Shown piece by piece: positions 46,921 to 55,806 of a DNA stretch of 64,000 nt. The stretch is from Paenibacillus sp. LS1 (GTDB taxonomy: Bacteria; Bacillota; Bacilli; Paenibacillales; Paenibacillaceae): contig NZ_JAPDOE010000001.1 of assembly GCF_026013365.1 (NCBI RefSeq), forward strand, positions 806,001-870,000, given 5' to 3'. Made by a program: the position numbers and the translations under genes. The notes under the pieces were generated by a model. It saw nothing but the letters and a program-made list of their open reading frames with translations, was not told where the DNA came from and did not search any database. The stretch's first letter is position 1. The number at the start of each line of letters is the position of its first letter.

Positions 46921-47769
46921 TTATAACCAGGAACGCATGAGCGCTATATCATCATGGTGCGTTCCATCTTCGCCCGTTTCTGTCTCGAGCACAACAACTG
47001 CTTTTTGGAACTCAGGCGTATTTAACAATGCTTTCATTGATTCATATCCAATATAACCCTGTCCGATCCTCGCATGTCTATCCTTACACGAACCAGACGA
47101 ATACTTGGAATCATTAAAATGTACAGCAGCAACGTCATCCCAGTATCCGAGCACCCTGCCCTTGTTGAGCATCGCCGCTTCGTTGCCTGACGACCACATA
47201 CCTGAAGCAAAAGCATGGCATGTGTCAAAGCAAAAAGCAATATGCTCAGGATATCGGCTTAATTTGCGAATCTGTATCAGTTCTTCCATTGTCGTGCCCA
47301 TGGGACCATGATCACCTGCCTGATTTTCAAGCAAAACTTTCGAATGACCATCCCAATCCTCCAAGGCGGTATCCAAACAATGAATGAGGTTCTGATAACC
47401 CTCCAGCGGATTGCTCGTTTTGATATGTCCAAAATGGACCACCGTCCCGACAGAACCACAAGCATTCGAAATTTCAAGATCATTGCGAATAGAAGCTATT
47501 GTAGCATGAAAGCCCGCCTCTCCACGGGTCATGCCCAACGCCGGATTCGTGGGATAGGGTGAATGTGCAATCGAAGCAAGACCCTGCTGTTCACACCAAT
47601 CCCTGCACTGCTCAGCATCCTTGAGGTCCAGACTTTTTAGGCTGAGACTACGCGGGTTTTTCGGAAAATACTGAAACGCCGTTGCACCCATCTCGTACGC
47701 TCTCTTGGCTGCCTGAAGAAATCCACCTCTGGTGCTGACATGTGCCCCGATTCCGTTTTTAAGCCTCAT
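46921..47769 (-). CDS. nfo: endonuclease IV
   Basis: 282 aa. Cleaves DNA at abasic sites. TIM-barrel metal ligands are seen in IGAHVSTRGG, IAHSPYPTNPA, VVHFGH, LLENQAG, FCFDTCHAFASG, VHFNDSK and the final ETETGEDGTHHDD. The ATG at 47769 overlaps the fpg end by 11 bp; the frame to 47886 runs inside fpg. No strong ribosome site, so translational coupling is likely. It acts on sites left by Fpg. Confidence 0.94.
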   Translation of the reverse strand: MRLKNGIGAHVSTRGGFLQAAKRAYEMGATAFQYFPKNPRSLSLKSLDLKDAEQCRDWCEQQGLASIAHSPYPTNPALGMTRGEAGFHATIASIRNDLEISNACGSVGTVVHFGHIKTSNPLEGYQNLIHCLDTALEDWDGHSKVLLENQAGDHGPMGTTMEELIQIRKLSRYPEHIAFCFDTCHAFASGMWSSGNEAAMLNKGRVLGYWDDVAAVHFNDSKYSSGSCKDRHARIGQGYIGYESMKALLNTPEFQKAVVVLETETGEDGTHHDDIALMRSWL

Positions 47770-48580
47770 GCTGGCATTTCGGACAGAAGAACGCCTTCTT
47801 GCCCGTAATTTCCACTCGTTCAATCGTTCCCCCACAGCGTGGACAAGTCTCGCCTTCCCGGTCGTATACGCGACATTGCTCGTCAAAGCTTCCTGTCTTC
47901 GTATCCCCTTGCATCAGTGGCATTTCCATATAACCGCCCTCAGAAGCTGCTTCGCGCAACACGGACTGCATCGAATGGAACAAGCGTTCCGTCAGCTCTG
48001 GTGAAGTTGCGATGTTCTGCGTTTTGGAGCTTGGTCTCAGACCGGCAGCAAAGGCAATTTCATCCGAATAACAGTTGCCGATTCCCGCAATAATATGTTG
48101 GTTTACCAACGTTGTCTTGAGCGTACCCCTACGACCTTTCAACAGAGAAGCAAAACGTTCCACGTTCATCCGTCGATCCAAAGGTTCAGGTCCAAGATCA
48201 GACATCGCCTCTTCGGTTTCTTTCGAATTGAGCAGATGTAAATAACCCAAGCGCAGTCCGATAAAGAATAAAATGTGCTCCCCAAACTGGATTTCCACCT
48301 GTGTGGAACGATTAGGGCGCTCCTCTTCCGTGCCCCAGAAAATCATACCGCCCAACATGAGGTGCAGCACCAGACGTTTGCCATTAGCCAAATGGAAAAT
48401 CAGATGCTTGGCTCGGCGTTCAACAAATATGATGCGATTTCCTGTAAGTTCACTGATGAACAGATCAGGCTCCGTATTTATCGTTTTATCGCGATTAATC
48501 ACAACACCTGTGATCGGTAGATCAAGTATTTTCTCGGACAGCAAGGTCCGGTAATTTTCCATTTCCGGCAGTTCCGGCAT
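47759..48580 (-). CDS. mutM: formamidopyrimidine-DNA glycosylase (Fpg/MutM family)
   Basis: 273 aa. Excises oxidised purines and nicks the strand. The catalytic N-terminal Pro is kept: MPELPEMENYR (Pro2, Glu3). Helix-two-turn-helix region LVNQHIIAGIGNCYSDEIAF and a C-terminal zinc finger CPRCGG...FFCPKC. I chose the ATG at 48580 because Pro must follow Met; the ATG at 48583 would add Met before it. The EMENYR variant may be a diverged Fpg. Six bases after the HAD gene. Confidence 0.92.
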   Translation of the reverse strand: MPELPEMENYRTLLSEKILDLPITGVVINRDKTINTEPDLFISELTGNRIIFVERRAKHLIFHLANGKRLVLHLMLGGMIFWGTEEERPNRSTQVEIQFGEHILFFIGLRLGYLHLLNSKETEEAMSDLGPEPLDRRMNVERFASLLKGRRGTLKTTLVNQHIIAGIGNCYSDEIAFAAGLRPSSKTQNIATSPELTERLFHSMQSVLREAASEGGYMEMPLMQGDTKTGSFDEQCRVYDREGETCPRCGGTIERVEITGKKAFFCPKCQHEA

Positions 48581-48586
48581 CATACA

Positions 48587-49396
48587 TTACCCCTTTTTGG
48601 AAGCTTGGTCTGTCTCTTGCGACAGCCACTCCATCAATTTATGCAAATCTTCAAACACATGATCAGGTCGAGCCTTGGCTGCTTGAATGTGTCCATCCAT
48701 ATTATCTCGTGTTGTCACACCAGTAAGAACCAGCAACGTCTCACATCCTGCTGCCACTCCAGCTGCAATATCGGTACGCATATTGTCTCCGATCACGGCC
48801 ACTTCATGAGACGCCAGGTTCAGCCGGCTAATGGCTGACTTCATTATAACACTCGATGGCTTGCCAATAACGGTAGGATGAATTCCGGTTGCGGCTTCAA
48901 TTGCTGCTCCAATCGTTCCGGCTCCAGGCGTCAATCCATCATCCGAAGGGAGCTGCAGATCGGGGTTGGTCATGATGAATTTTGATCCCCCATTTATCCA
49001 CCTTAGCGCCTTCGTTAGTTTTTGATAGGAAAATTCACGATCAATCCCCTGTATCACGTAATCCGGTGCATCGTCAGTCAGTTGTAATCCAGCTTCTTCT
49101 ATGGCTTGCAACAGTCCTGCTTCTCCAATACATGCCACTTTTGCACCCGGGGACTCTTCAGCGACGTATTCAGCTGCCGCCACAGCAGAAGTACATACCT
49201 GAGACGCGTCAGCAGGTATACCCATCCCATTCAGATGATCTGCCACGCCTTGTGGTGTACGGGAAGAATTATTCGTTACGAATAAATACGGCTTTCCTAG
49301 CTCTTGCAGTGTTCGAATAAGCTGATCGGCTCCTTCGATACGATGTCTGCCATGATAGAGCGTACCATCCAAGTCAATCAGATAGGCCTTAATCAC
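48587..49396 (-). CDS. NagD-like HAD phosphatase (TIGR01457 type)
   Basis: 269 aa. HAD motif I is LIDLDGTLYHG (Asp nucleophile near residue 9), motif II VTNNSSRTP, and motif IV VIGDNMRTDIAAG. The type IIA cap sits between motif II and III. The GTG at 49396 is eight bases from AAGGA; the GTG at 49405 overlaps it. First gene of the operon that leads to fpg and nfo. The substrate is not known; members act on sugar or glycerol phosphates. Confidence 0.9.
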   Translation of the reverse strand: MIKAYLIDLDGTLYHGRHRIEGADQLIRTLQELGKPYLFVTNNSSRTPQGVADHLNGMGIPADASQVCTSAVAAAEYVAEESPGAKVACIGEAGLLQAIEEAGLQLTDDAPDYVIQGIDREFSYQKLTKALRWINGGSKFIMTNPDLQLPSDDGLTPGAGTIGAAIEAATGIHPTVIGKPSSVIMKSAISRLNLASHEVAVIGDNMRTDIAAGVAAGCETLLVLTGVTTRDNMDGHIQAAKARPDHVFEDLHKLMEWLSQETDQASKKG

Positions 49397-49477
49397 ACAC
49401 AGCACTTCCTTTCTTTATTCCATTAACGTTTCATGTCCTTAATCATTTACCTCGAACTTTAACGCAAACCTATGTAT

Positions 49478-49624
49478 TTAGGCAAAAAATAATGGCTTGT
49501 TGACATATACACGCAACAAGTCGAACCAAATCGAACACCGACGGTTTAGCTCGCGCGTCTTCTGTACAAGCTTGTCATTTCCTGCGCTTTCCCGGAAAAT
49601 AATTTGAATCATTTCCCTCTTCAT
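49478..49624 (-). CDS. possible small Spo0E-like protein
   Basis: 48 aa (MKREMIQIIFRES...LVQKTRELNRR...). The order of charged and hydrophobic residues, and LVQKTRELN, recall the Spo0E family pattern (LxxxSxxLD), but the S and D are changed to T and N. The ATG at 49624 has AGGA eight bases upstream, and it lies after the rnz terminator. A longer frame to 49699 would run across that terminator and is not likely. Could also be a chance ORF. Confidence 0.35.
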   Translation of the reverse strand: MKREMIQIIFRESAGNDKLVQKTRELNRRCSIWFDLLRVYVNKPLFFA

Positions 49625-49657
49625 ATTGCCCATCCTACACGCTTTCTGACCAGATTG

Positions 49658-49693
49658 CAAAAGGGACCGCGGGAGTTCTTCTCCCTCAGTCCC
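49658..49693 (-). terminator. terminator of rnz
   Basis: GGGAC/GTCCC with an inner GGGAG/CTCCC and UUUU on the minus transcript, about 60 bases after the stop. Confidence 0.85.
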
Positions 49694-49752
49694 GTGCAAT
49701 TACCCGGTTCTTCATGTGACGTGTTTAGCCGTGCATTGGTTCGCATTCATGA

Positions 49753-50691
49753 TTAAGATTCTTGCTTGCGATGCACGACAGGAATAAGCTGGTGTTCGTT
49801 TGCAAGTCTGGTATTCGGAAATACGGACTGTGCCTCTTCCAAAAGTGGCTGCAGTTGATCCTCATCCTTATAACGTGAGCTGAAGTGAGTCATAATCAAT
49901 TGCCCAACATTCGCTGCTCTAGCCGCTTCTGCCGCTTGTTTTGAAGTACTATGATAATACTCATGCGCTGTATCGGCCAGATCATGCATGAATGTGGCTT
50001 CATGCACAAGTACATCTGCATCGATGGAAAGAGGCTGTACATTATCACATGGACGTGTATCACCCAATATGGTGATCACCATGCCGCGTTTCGGTGCTCC
50101 CAATACATCTTCTGGACGAAGCGAATGACCATTATCCAGCGTAATGGTTTCTCCACGTTTCAGTCGGCCAAACAATGGGCCTGGTTTCAAACCATATTCC
50201 GCCATTTTGGCTGGGTCCAGGCTGCCTGGACGATCTTTTTCCGTAATCCGGTATCCATAGCTGTCAATCCGATGCTCAAGCAAAGCAGCTTCCACGATAA
50301 AACTGTCATCTTCGAATAGGACTCCGCCCGTATGTTCCACGATATTCAAATCATAGTTCACCCGGGATTGGCTAAGCTCCATCGTTGTACTAATCATTCG
50401 ATCCGTACCTGGAGGACCATATACCGTTAATGGTGTGGTGCCACCTTGATAGGCTCTGCTCGAAAGCAGTCCTGGAAGACCAAATACATGATCACCATGC
50501 AGGTGAGTAATGAATATTTTCTCCAATTTGCTTAGTTTAAGCGGAGAACTTAAAATCTGATGCTGCGTTCCTTCCCCGCAGTCAAACAACCACAAAGCTC
50601 TGCGCTCATCCAACATGCGTAGCCCAATGGAAGTTACATTCCGTTGAAGCGTAGGTACACCAGCATTAGTTCCCAGGAAATATAGTTCCAT
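49753..50691 (-). CDS. rnz: ribonuclease Z
   Basis: 312 aa, standard length. Removes the 3' trailer of tRNA precursors. Metallo-beta-lactamase motif THLHGDHVFGLPG (His63, His65, Asp67, His68), the exosite-like region GGTTPLTVYGPPG, and later HEATF and MTHFSSRY. The ATG at 50691 follows AGAGGTG by nine bases; the frame to 50736 lies in the metH terminator. Between metH and the small ORF region. Confidence 0.95.
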   Translation of the reverse strand: MELYFLGTNAGVPTLQRNVTSIGLRMLDERRALWLFDCGEGTQHQILSSPLKLSKLEKIFITHLHGDHVFGLPGLLSSRAYQGGTTPLTVYGPPGTDRMISTTMELSQSRVNYDLNIVEHTGGVLFEDDSFIVEAALLEHRIDSYGYRITEKDRPGSLDPAKMAEYGLKPGPLFGRLKRGETITLDNGHSLRPEDVLGAPKRGMVITILGDTRPCDNVQPLSIDADVLVHEATFMHDLADTAHEYYHSTSKQAAEAARAANVGQLIMTHFSSRYKDEDQLQPLLEEAQSVFPNTRLANEHQLIPVVHRKQES

Positions 50692-50720
50692 TCTGGATCG
50701 CACCTCTTTCTGTTGCCAGC

Positions 50721-50745
50721 AAAAAACCTCCGACAATGCGGAGGG
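50721..50745 (-). terminator. terminator of metH
   Basis: CCTCCG and CGGAGG pair with a six-base loop and are followed by UUUUUU, just after the metH stop. Confidence 0.9.
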
Positions 50746-50767
50746 CTTTGCCTGACACTCTACTAAT

Positions 50768-53700
50768 TTATGCCTTTTCTACGTTAAAATACTTGGCTTG
50801 CGGATGGCTGAACACCATCGCTGATACAGATGCTTCAGGTTCCATCATGAAACCTTCTGTCAATTCCACACCGATATCCTCAGGCTGTAGCAACTTGAAC
50901 AACGGCCCTTGATCTTCCAGATCCGGACAAGCCGGATATCCAAAGGATACCCTGATTCCCTGATAACGTGCACCATGACGTTGCTTCATGGTCATCTGAG
51001 CAGAATCAGGGAATCCCCAGATATCTCTCATCATATGATGCACACGCTCAGCTAATCCCTCTGCTACCTCGAGTGCTACGGATTGCAGAGCATGCGAGCG
51101 AAGGTAATCCCCTTGATCTTTCCACGCCGTGGATAGTTCACGCACACCATGTCCGGCAGTAACAACCATGAAACCAACGTAATCCATCTGACCGGATTCA
51201 ACAGGCTTCAGGAAGTCGGACAGGCATAGGAACGGCTCGACTTTTTGACGTGGGAACGTAAAGGTATGCAAAATATTACTTGTATCCTTTGGATCATAGA
51301 TAATGACGCTGTTACCACTGGACTGCGCCGGGAAGAAACGATACATGGCATGCGCCTGAATAATCCCGTCACGAACAGCCTCTTGCATGATATCATCAAC
51401 GACTGCTTTCAGATCGGTAGCCTTCTTATCACCTGAAGCAAGCAGTTGTTCTACTGAACCGCGCAACCCCAGATGGTGTCCAAGCAACATCTGCATGTTC
51501 ACGTATGGCAGGATATGTGATAACGGATAGTTACGCATCGTATGCCGCTCCAGATCAGGTGGTACAAGAACCGGATGATCTACAGCAATATCCGAACGCT
51601 CCACTCGCGTAAGCTCAGGAAGAGCCTGAACAGCTACAGCACCTGAAGCATCAGCTTCTTTTTCAGCTTCCATCTCCAGTTGCATCACTTCACGTGTAAC
51701 GGGATTCATCAATTTGTTCGCCAGATCCAGACCATCCATCGCATCTTTGGCATATACAACCATTCCGTTATATTCAGGACGGATACGATTTTTGGTGAAT
51801 TTACGTGTCAACGCCGCTCCGCCAACCATAATAGGTACATCAATACCTGCTGTTCGCAAATCCTGAGCGGTAAGAATCATCTGTTGTGCTGATTTTACCA
51901 ATAGACCCGAGAGGCCGATCGCATCGACTTTTTCTTCTCGATACGCCTCAATAATACGTTCTGGTGGTACTTTTATACCCAAATTAATGATACGGTAACC
52001 GTTATTGGACAGGATGATCTCTACCAGGTTCTTACCAATGTCATGCACATCACCCTTGACCGTGGCCAGAATGATCTTACCTTTAACCGAAGTTTCGTTC
52101 TTCTCCATGAACTGCTCCAGATATGCTACAGAAGCCTTCATCACTTCCGCACTCTGCAACACTTCAGCTACAATCAACTCATTGTTGTTGAAGAGACGAC
52201 CTACTTCCTCCATACCCCGCATCAGTGGACCGTTAATCACTTGAAGTGCTGTATATTTGGCAAGTGCCTGTTCGAGATCCGGCAGCAATCCTTCTTTGCT
52301 TCCTTCCACAACATATGAAGCGAGACGCTCTTCTAATGAAAGGTTCGAGATTTTTTCCTTCTTCTCAACCTTCTTGTTACGGAACGCCGCTACGAACGCT
52401 GCCAGAGTTTCATCATTCGTGTTATATAAAAGCTCTTCCGAGAGTCTGCGTTCTTCTTCCGGAATGGACGCATAACGCTCCAGCTTCTCTGTGTTTACGA
52501 TGGCATAGTCGAGGCCTGCTTTGGTACATTCATACAAAAATACAGAGTTCAGCACTTCACGGCCTGCTTCAGGCAGTCCGAATGAAATGTTACTGATCCC
52601 GAGTATCGTATGACATTCTGGCATCGCTTCCTTAATCACTCTTATACCTTCAATGGTTTCTTTGGCTGAACCGATGTACTGTTCATCTCCCGTACCTACC
52701 GGGAACACCAACGTATCGAAAATGAGGTCCTCTGGTTTGAGTCCATACTTGTTCACCAGCAGATCGTAAGAGCGCTTGGCTACGTCCAGCTTGTCCTCCC
52801 GACTAATCGCCTGGCCCCGTTCATCAATCGTTCCGACGACAACCGCACCACCGTACTTATGAAGTAACGGCGTGATCAGCTCAAATTTCTCTTCGCCATC
52901 CTCAAGGTTAATGGAGTTAATTATCGCTTTACCTTGAGAGTACTGGAGGGCCAGATCAATTACGGAAGCATCTGTTGTATCGATCATGAGTGGTACTTTT
53001 ACTTTTTTCACAACCAGTTCAAGAAACTTCACCATGTCTTCAGACTCTTCACGGTCCGGGTCTTGTACACACACATCGACAATGTGCGCTCCATTTTTCA
53101 CTTGAGCACGTGCAATTTCCGAAGCTTCTTCGTATTTGCCTTCTACAATAAGCCGCTTGAATTTTCGTGATCCCAGCACATTCGTACGCTCGCCAACCAT
53201 GTATGGACGATTGTCCTGTTCGATATAGATTGGTTCTATACCGGACAATGCAGGTGGATGTGTTCCGTTCATTTCTCTTGGGGGGTACTGGGCAAGTGTG
53301 TCGCGCATAGCCCTAATATGTGCAGGGGTTGTCCCGCAACATCCACCAGCAATATTCAACCAGCCCTGTTCGGCAAAAGCACCAATCTTCTGAGCCAGAG
53401 AGTCTGGTGACTCATGGTAATTACCGTTCTCATCCGGTAGACCCGCGTTCGGGTAACAACTAACGGCAACCGATGCCATTCCGGAAAGCGAGCGAATGTG
53501 ATCACGCATGAACTCCGGTCCTGTAGCACAGTTTAGTCCTACCGAAATTGGGTTAAGGTGTTCTAAGGATATATAAAAGGATTCGATGTTCTGACCCGCA
53601 AGGGTCGTTCCCATCGGTTCTATCGTTCCTGATATCATCAGGGGCAGTGTAACACCACTCTGTTCGAAGGCCTGCTGAATTCCAATGCTGCCTGCTTTCA

Positions 53701-54208
53701 CATTGAGGGTATCCTGTGAGGTTTCAAGCAGTAGCGCATCAACGCCTCCCTCTATTAAAGCAAGCGCTTGCTCCAAATAACTGTCGATAAGTTCCTGGAA
53801 CGTTACGCCTCCAGTTACAGACAGTGTTTTGGTTGTTGGTCCCATCGCACCTACCACATAACGTGGAGATTCCGGTGTAGAAAAACGATCAACCGCAGCT
53901 TTCGCAATTCTGGCTGCTTCCAGGTTAATCTCGCGTGCCCGATCCTGAATATCGTATTCAGCAAGCACGACAGATGTCGCACCAAATGTATTGGTTTCAA
54001 TTAAATCGGCGCCAGCCTCCAGATATTCTTCATGAATGCGCTGGATTATCTCTGGACGAGTAAGTACTAACATTTCATTACATCCATCCAAATCTTCGCC
54101 GCCAAAATCTTCGCCAGTCAGATCAACTTGTTGAATCATGGTCCCCATTGCACCGTCGAGGATTAATATTCGTTGTTTTAATGCTTCGTGTAGACTAATC
54201 TTATCCAA
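50768..54208 (-). CDS. metH: cobalamin-dependent methionine synthase MetH
   Basis: 1146 aa with all four modules. Homocysteine domain at 1-300 with Zn Cys in GLNCATG and GGCCGTTPAH. Pterin domain about 330-600 (ERTNVLGSRKFKRLI). B12 cap about 640-730, then DVHDIGKNLVEIIL (cobalt His) and SGLLVKSAQQM. Activation domain from about 890, with RMPGFPDSAQ-like region and SVSAMVFSHPQAKYFNV at the end. The start is a TTG at 54208, six bases after GGGGGTG; a GTG at 54217 is inside the site. No B12 or SAM riboswitch is seen upstream; an inverted repeat overlaps the promoter. Divergent from mtnD. Confidence 0.96.
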   Translation of the reverse strand: MDKISLHEALKQRILILDGAMGTMIQQVDLTGEDFGGEDLDGCNEMLVLTRPEIIQRIHEEYLEAGADLIETNTFGATSVVLAEYDIQDRAREINLEAARIAKAAVDRFSTPESPRYVVGAMGPTTKTLSVTGGVTFQELIDSYLEQALALIEGGVDALLLETSQDTLNVKAGSIGIQQAFEQSGVTLPLMISGTIEPMGTTLAGQNIESFYISLEHLNPISVGLNCATGPEFMRDHIRSLSGMASVAVSCYPNAGLPDENGNYHESPDSLAQKIGAFAEQGWLNIAGGCCGTTPAHIRAMRDTLAQYPPREMNGTHPPALSGIEPIYIEQDNRPYMVGERTNVLGSRKFKRLIVEGKYEEASEIARAQVKNGAHIVDVCVQDPDREESEDMVKFLELVVKKVKVPLMIDTTDASVIDLALQYSQGKAIINSINLEDGEEKFELITPLLHKYGGAVVVGTIDERGQAISREDKLDVAKRSYDLLVNKYGLKPEDLIFDTLVFPVGTGDEQYIGSAKETIEGIRVIKEAMPECHTILGISNISFGLPEAGREVLNSVFLYECTKAGLDYAIVNTEKLERYASIPEEERRLSEELLYNTNDETLAAFVAAFRNKKVEKKEKISNLSLEERLASYVVEGSKEGLLPDLEQALAKYTALQVINGPLMRGMEEVGRLFNNNELIVAEVLQSAEVMKASVAYLEQFMEKNETSVKGKIILATVKGDVHDIGKNLVEIILSNNGYRIINLGIKVPPERIIEAYREEKVDAIGLSGLLVKSAQQMILTAQDLRTAGIDVPIMVGGAALTRKFTKNRIRPEYNGMVVYAKDAMDGLDLANKLMNPVTREVMQLEMEAEKEADASGAVAVQALPELTRVERSDIAVDHPVLVPPDLERHTMRNYPLSHILPYVNMQMLLGHHLGLRGSVEQLLASGDKKATDLKAVVDDIMQEAVRDGIIQAHAMYRFFPAQSSGNSVIIYDPKDTSNILHTFTFPRQKVEPFLCLSDFLKPVESGQMDYVGFMVVTAGHGVRELSTAWKDQGDYLRSHALQSVALEVAEGLAERVHHMMRDIWGFPDSAQMTMKQRHGARYQGIRVSFGYPACPDLEDQGPLFKLLQPEDIGVELTEGFMMEPEASVSAMVFSHPQAKYFNVEKA

Positions 54209-54236
54209 TATCTTCACCCCCGCAAAACGTTAAATC

Positions 54237-54266
54237 TTAGTTTAACAGAAACTAACTTAATGTGAA
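54237..54266 (-). promoter_or_regulatory. metH promoter with overlapping inverted repeat
   Basis: On the minus strand TTCACA and TAAACT are 16 bases apart. The inverted repeat TTAGTTT-5-AAACTAA (54237-54255) covers the -10, so a repressor could bind there. Confidence 0.5.
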
Positions 54267-54325
54267 AGATCGGGTTTTCTCCCGAAAGATGGCGGGTTTG
54301 CTCGAATATGAACGGAATTTGAGAA

Positions 54326-54354
54326 TCGACAAAAACAGAGCAATCCGATATAAT
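54326..54354 (+). promoter_or_regulatory. promoter of mtnD
   Basis: TCGACA and TATAAT, 17 bases apart, 34 bp before the start codon. Confidence 0.7.
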
Positions 54355-54387
54355 TCAATTAAACCAAGTGGAAAAGAGGGAAAGAAC

Positions 54388-54933
54388 ATGGCTGAAATTG
54401 TTATCCGAAATACGAACGAACGCATCACTGGTGACGAAAACGTTCGAAATTTCTTGAACAAATACGAAGTATTATATGAGAAGTGGGACGCATTCAAACT
54501 GAACACGGATCTGCAAAATAACTTTGGATTGACTGATGATCAAAAAGCCGAAGTTTTGGAAACTTACGATTATGAAATCAGAGATTTGGCTGCACGTCGC
54601 GGATACCAAATATGGGATGTCATCACGCTGTCTGAACAAACACCAGATATCGAAGAGAAGCTGGCCAAGTTCGAAGAGATCCACACCCACGCTGAAGATG
54701 AAATCCGGGCGATTGTCGCTGGTAAAGGAATCTTTGTTATCAAAGCTACAGATGATGTGGGCTACTTTAATGTAGAACTGTCTCCTGGAGACGTCATCTC
54801 TGTACCTGAGAATACACCGCACTTCTTCACTTTAATGGAGAACAAACAAATTATTGCTGTACGACTGTTCATCGAAAAAGATGGCTGGATTGCAGATCCA
54901 TACCCTGATCCTACATTTATCAAACAAGCCTAA
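54388..54933 (+). CDS. mtnD: acireductone dioxygenase
   Basis: 181 aa cupin of methionine salvage. It converts the acireductone to the 2-keto acid precursor of methionine. Metal ligands: His99, His101 and Glu105 in IHTHAEDEIRAI, His145 in TPHFF. The ATG at 54388 follows GAGGG; the frame to 54262 spans the promoter. No other mtn genes are near; it is divergent from metH, so methionine synthesis and salvage meet here. Confidence 0.92.
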   Translation: MAEIVIRNTNERITGDENVRNFLNKYEVLYEKWDAFKLNTDLQNNFGLTDDQKAEVLETYDYEIRDLAARRGYQIWDVITLSEQTPDIEEKLAKFEEIHTHAEDEIRAIVAGKGIFVIKATDDVGYFNVELSPGDVISVPENTPHFFTLMENKQIIAVRLFIEKDGWIADPYPDPTFIKQA

Positions 54934-54960
54934 CACTCTCGTGTGACGACTTGCTTAACC

Positions 54961-54990
54961 AAAACCCCTGTTCAATTGAACAGGGGTTTT
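54961..54990. terminator. bidirectional terminator between mtnD and gntR
   Basis: A perfect palindrome of 30 bp (AAAACCCCTG...CAGGGGTTTT), with T-runs on both strands. It lies between two convergent genes. Confidence 0.93.
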
Positions 54991-55029
54991 GGCATATGCA
55001 TATGGAGAGTATTATACAACATCGGTGCA

Positions 55030-55704
55030 TTATATAAAATAATGCGGGTATTTCGCTTTTATCGATTCCTGTTCAATCACAACTAGTCTGAGATGAGCTT
55101 CCATCACCTGAACCGCTTGCTCCGTCTTACGCTCTGTGATAAGTCGATAAATCTCTTTGTGTTGTGAGATAATGACCTCCAGGTTGGAGTCCTCCGCTAG
55201 ACGTAATAAACGCAACCGATTAAACGGGATGTTCAGCTGTTGCAACATTTTCCACGTTCTCAGCTTACCTGTACCCTGAAACAAAATCTGATGAAACTCT
55301 TCATCCAGTTCGAACAGTCGATAGAAATTGTTTTTCCCTATACATACTTCCTGCATAGCAATGTTGGTTTCGAGTCTAAATCTAAACTCTTCAGGAAAAG
55401 AAGCGCAAGCCAATGTCACGATCTCCTTCTCCATCTTTTCCCGCATAAACCTGCCTTCTTCCACATGCTCCAGATTGATATGAGAGACGATCGTTCCACT
55501 CTGTGGAATAATGTCCAACAGTTCTTCTTCAGCAAGTTTCATGAATGCTTCACGCACAGGAGTTCTGCTCACCTGCAGTTCATCTGCAATCTCTTTCTCT
55601 GAAATCTTGGTACCAGGCTTAAGTTCCAGATGAAGAATTCGTTCTTTTAACAGGTTATATGAATATGCCCGGGTCGAGCCTCTAATTTTTTGATTAAGTG
55701 ACAT
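55030..55704 (-). CDS. GntR-family regulator, FCD/FadR type
   Basis: 224 aa. N-terminal winged helix (KISEKEIADELQVSRTPVREAFMKL) and C-terminal FCD ligand domain with metal-type residues: ELDEEFHQILF, SQHKEIY and MEAHLRLV. It is 102 bp after the solute-binding protein gene, so it may regulate the transporter. A candidate operator is the CATACTAGTATG repeat near 59743-59754. The ligand is not known. Confidence 0.9.
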   Translation of the reverse strand: MSLNQKIRGSTRAYSYNLLKERILHLELKPGTKISEKEIADELQVSRTPVREAFMKLAEEELLDIIPQSGTIVSHINLEHVEEGRFMREKMEKEIVTLACASFPEEFRFRLETNIAMQEVCIGKNNFYRLFELDEEFHQILFQGTGKLRTWKMLQQLNIPFNRLRLLRLAEDSNLEVIISQHKEIYRLITERKTEQAVQVMEAHLRLVVIEQESIKAKYPHYFI

Positions 55705-55806
55705 GCCTAGACCTCTTTCTCTCAGCCGTATTCATTTATCTTAGCACAAATTACCGTTCCACTTAAATATCGGCGTGAAACGGTAATCCGGCCAGCATCA
55801 ACTATA

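Noticed and set aside
54218-54387. B12 or SAM riboswitch between metH and mtnD
   Set aside because: The region is only 180 bp and has no B12-box or SAM-I core; two promoters fill most of it.
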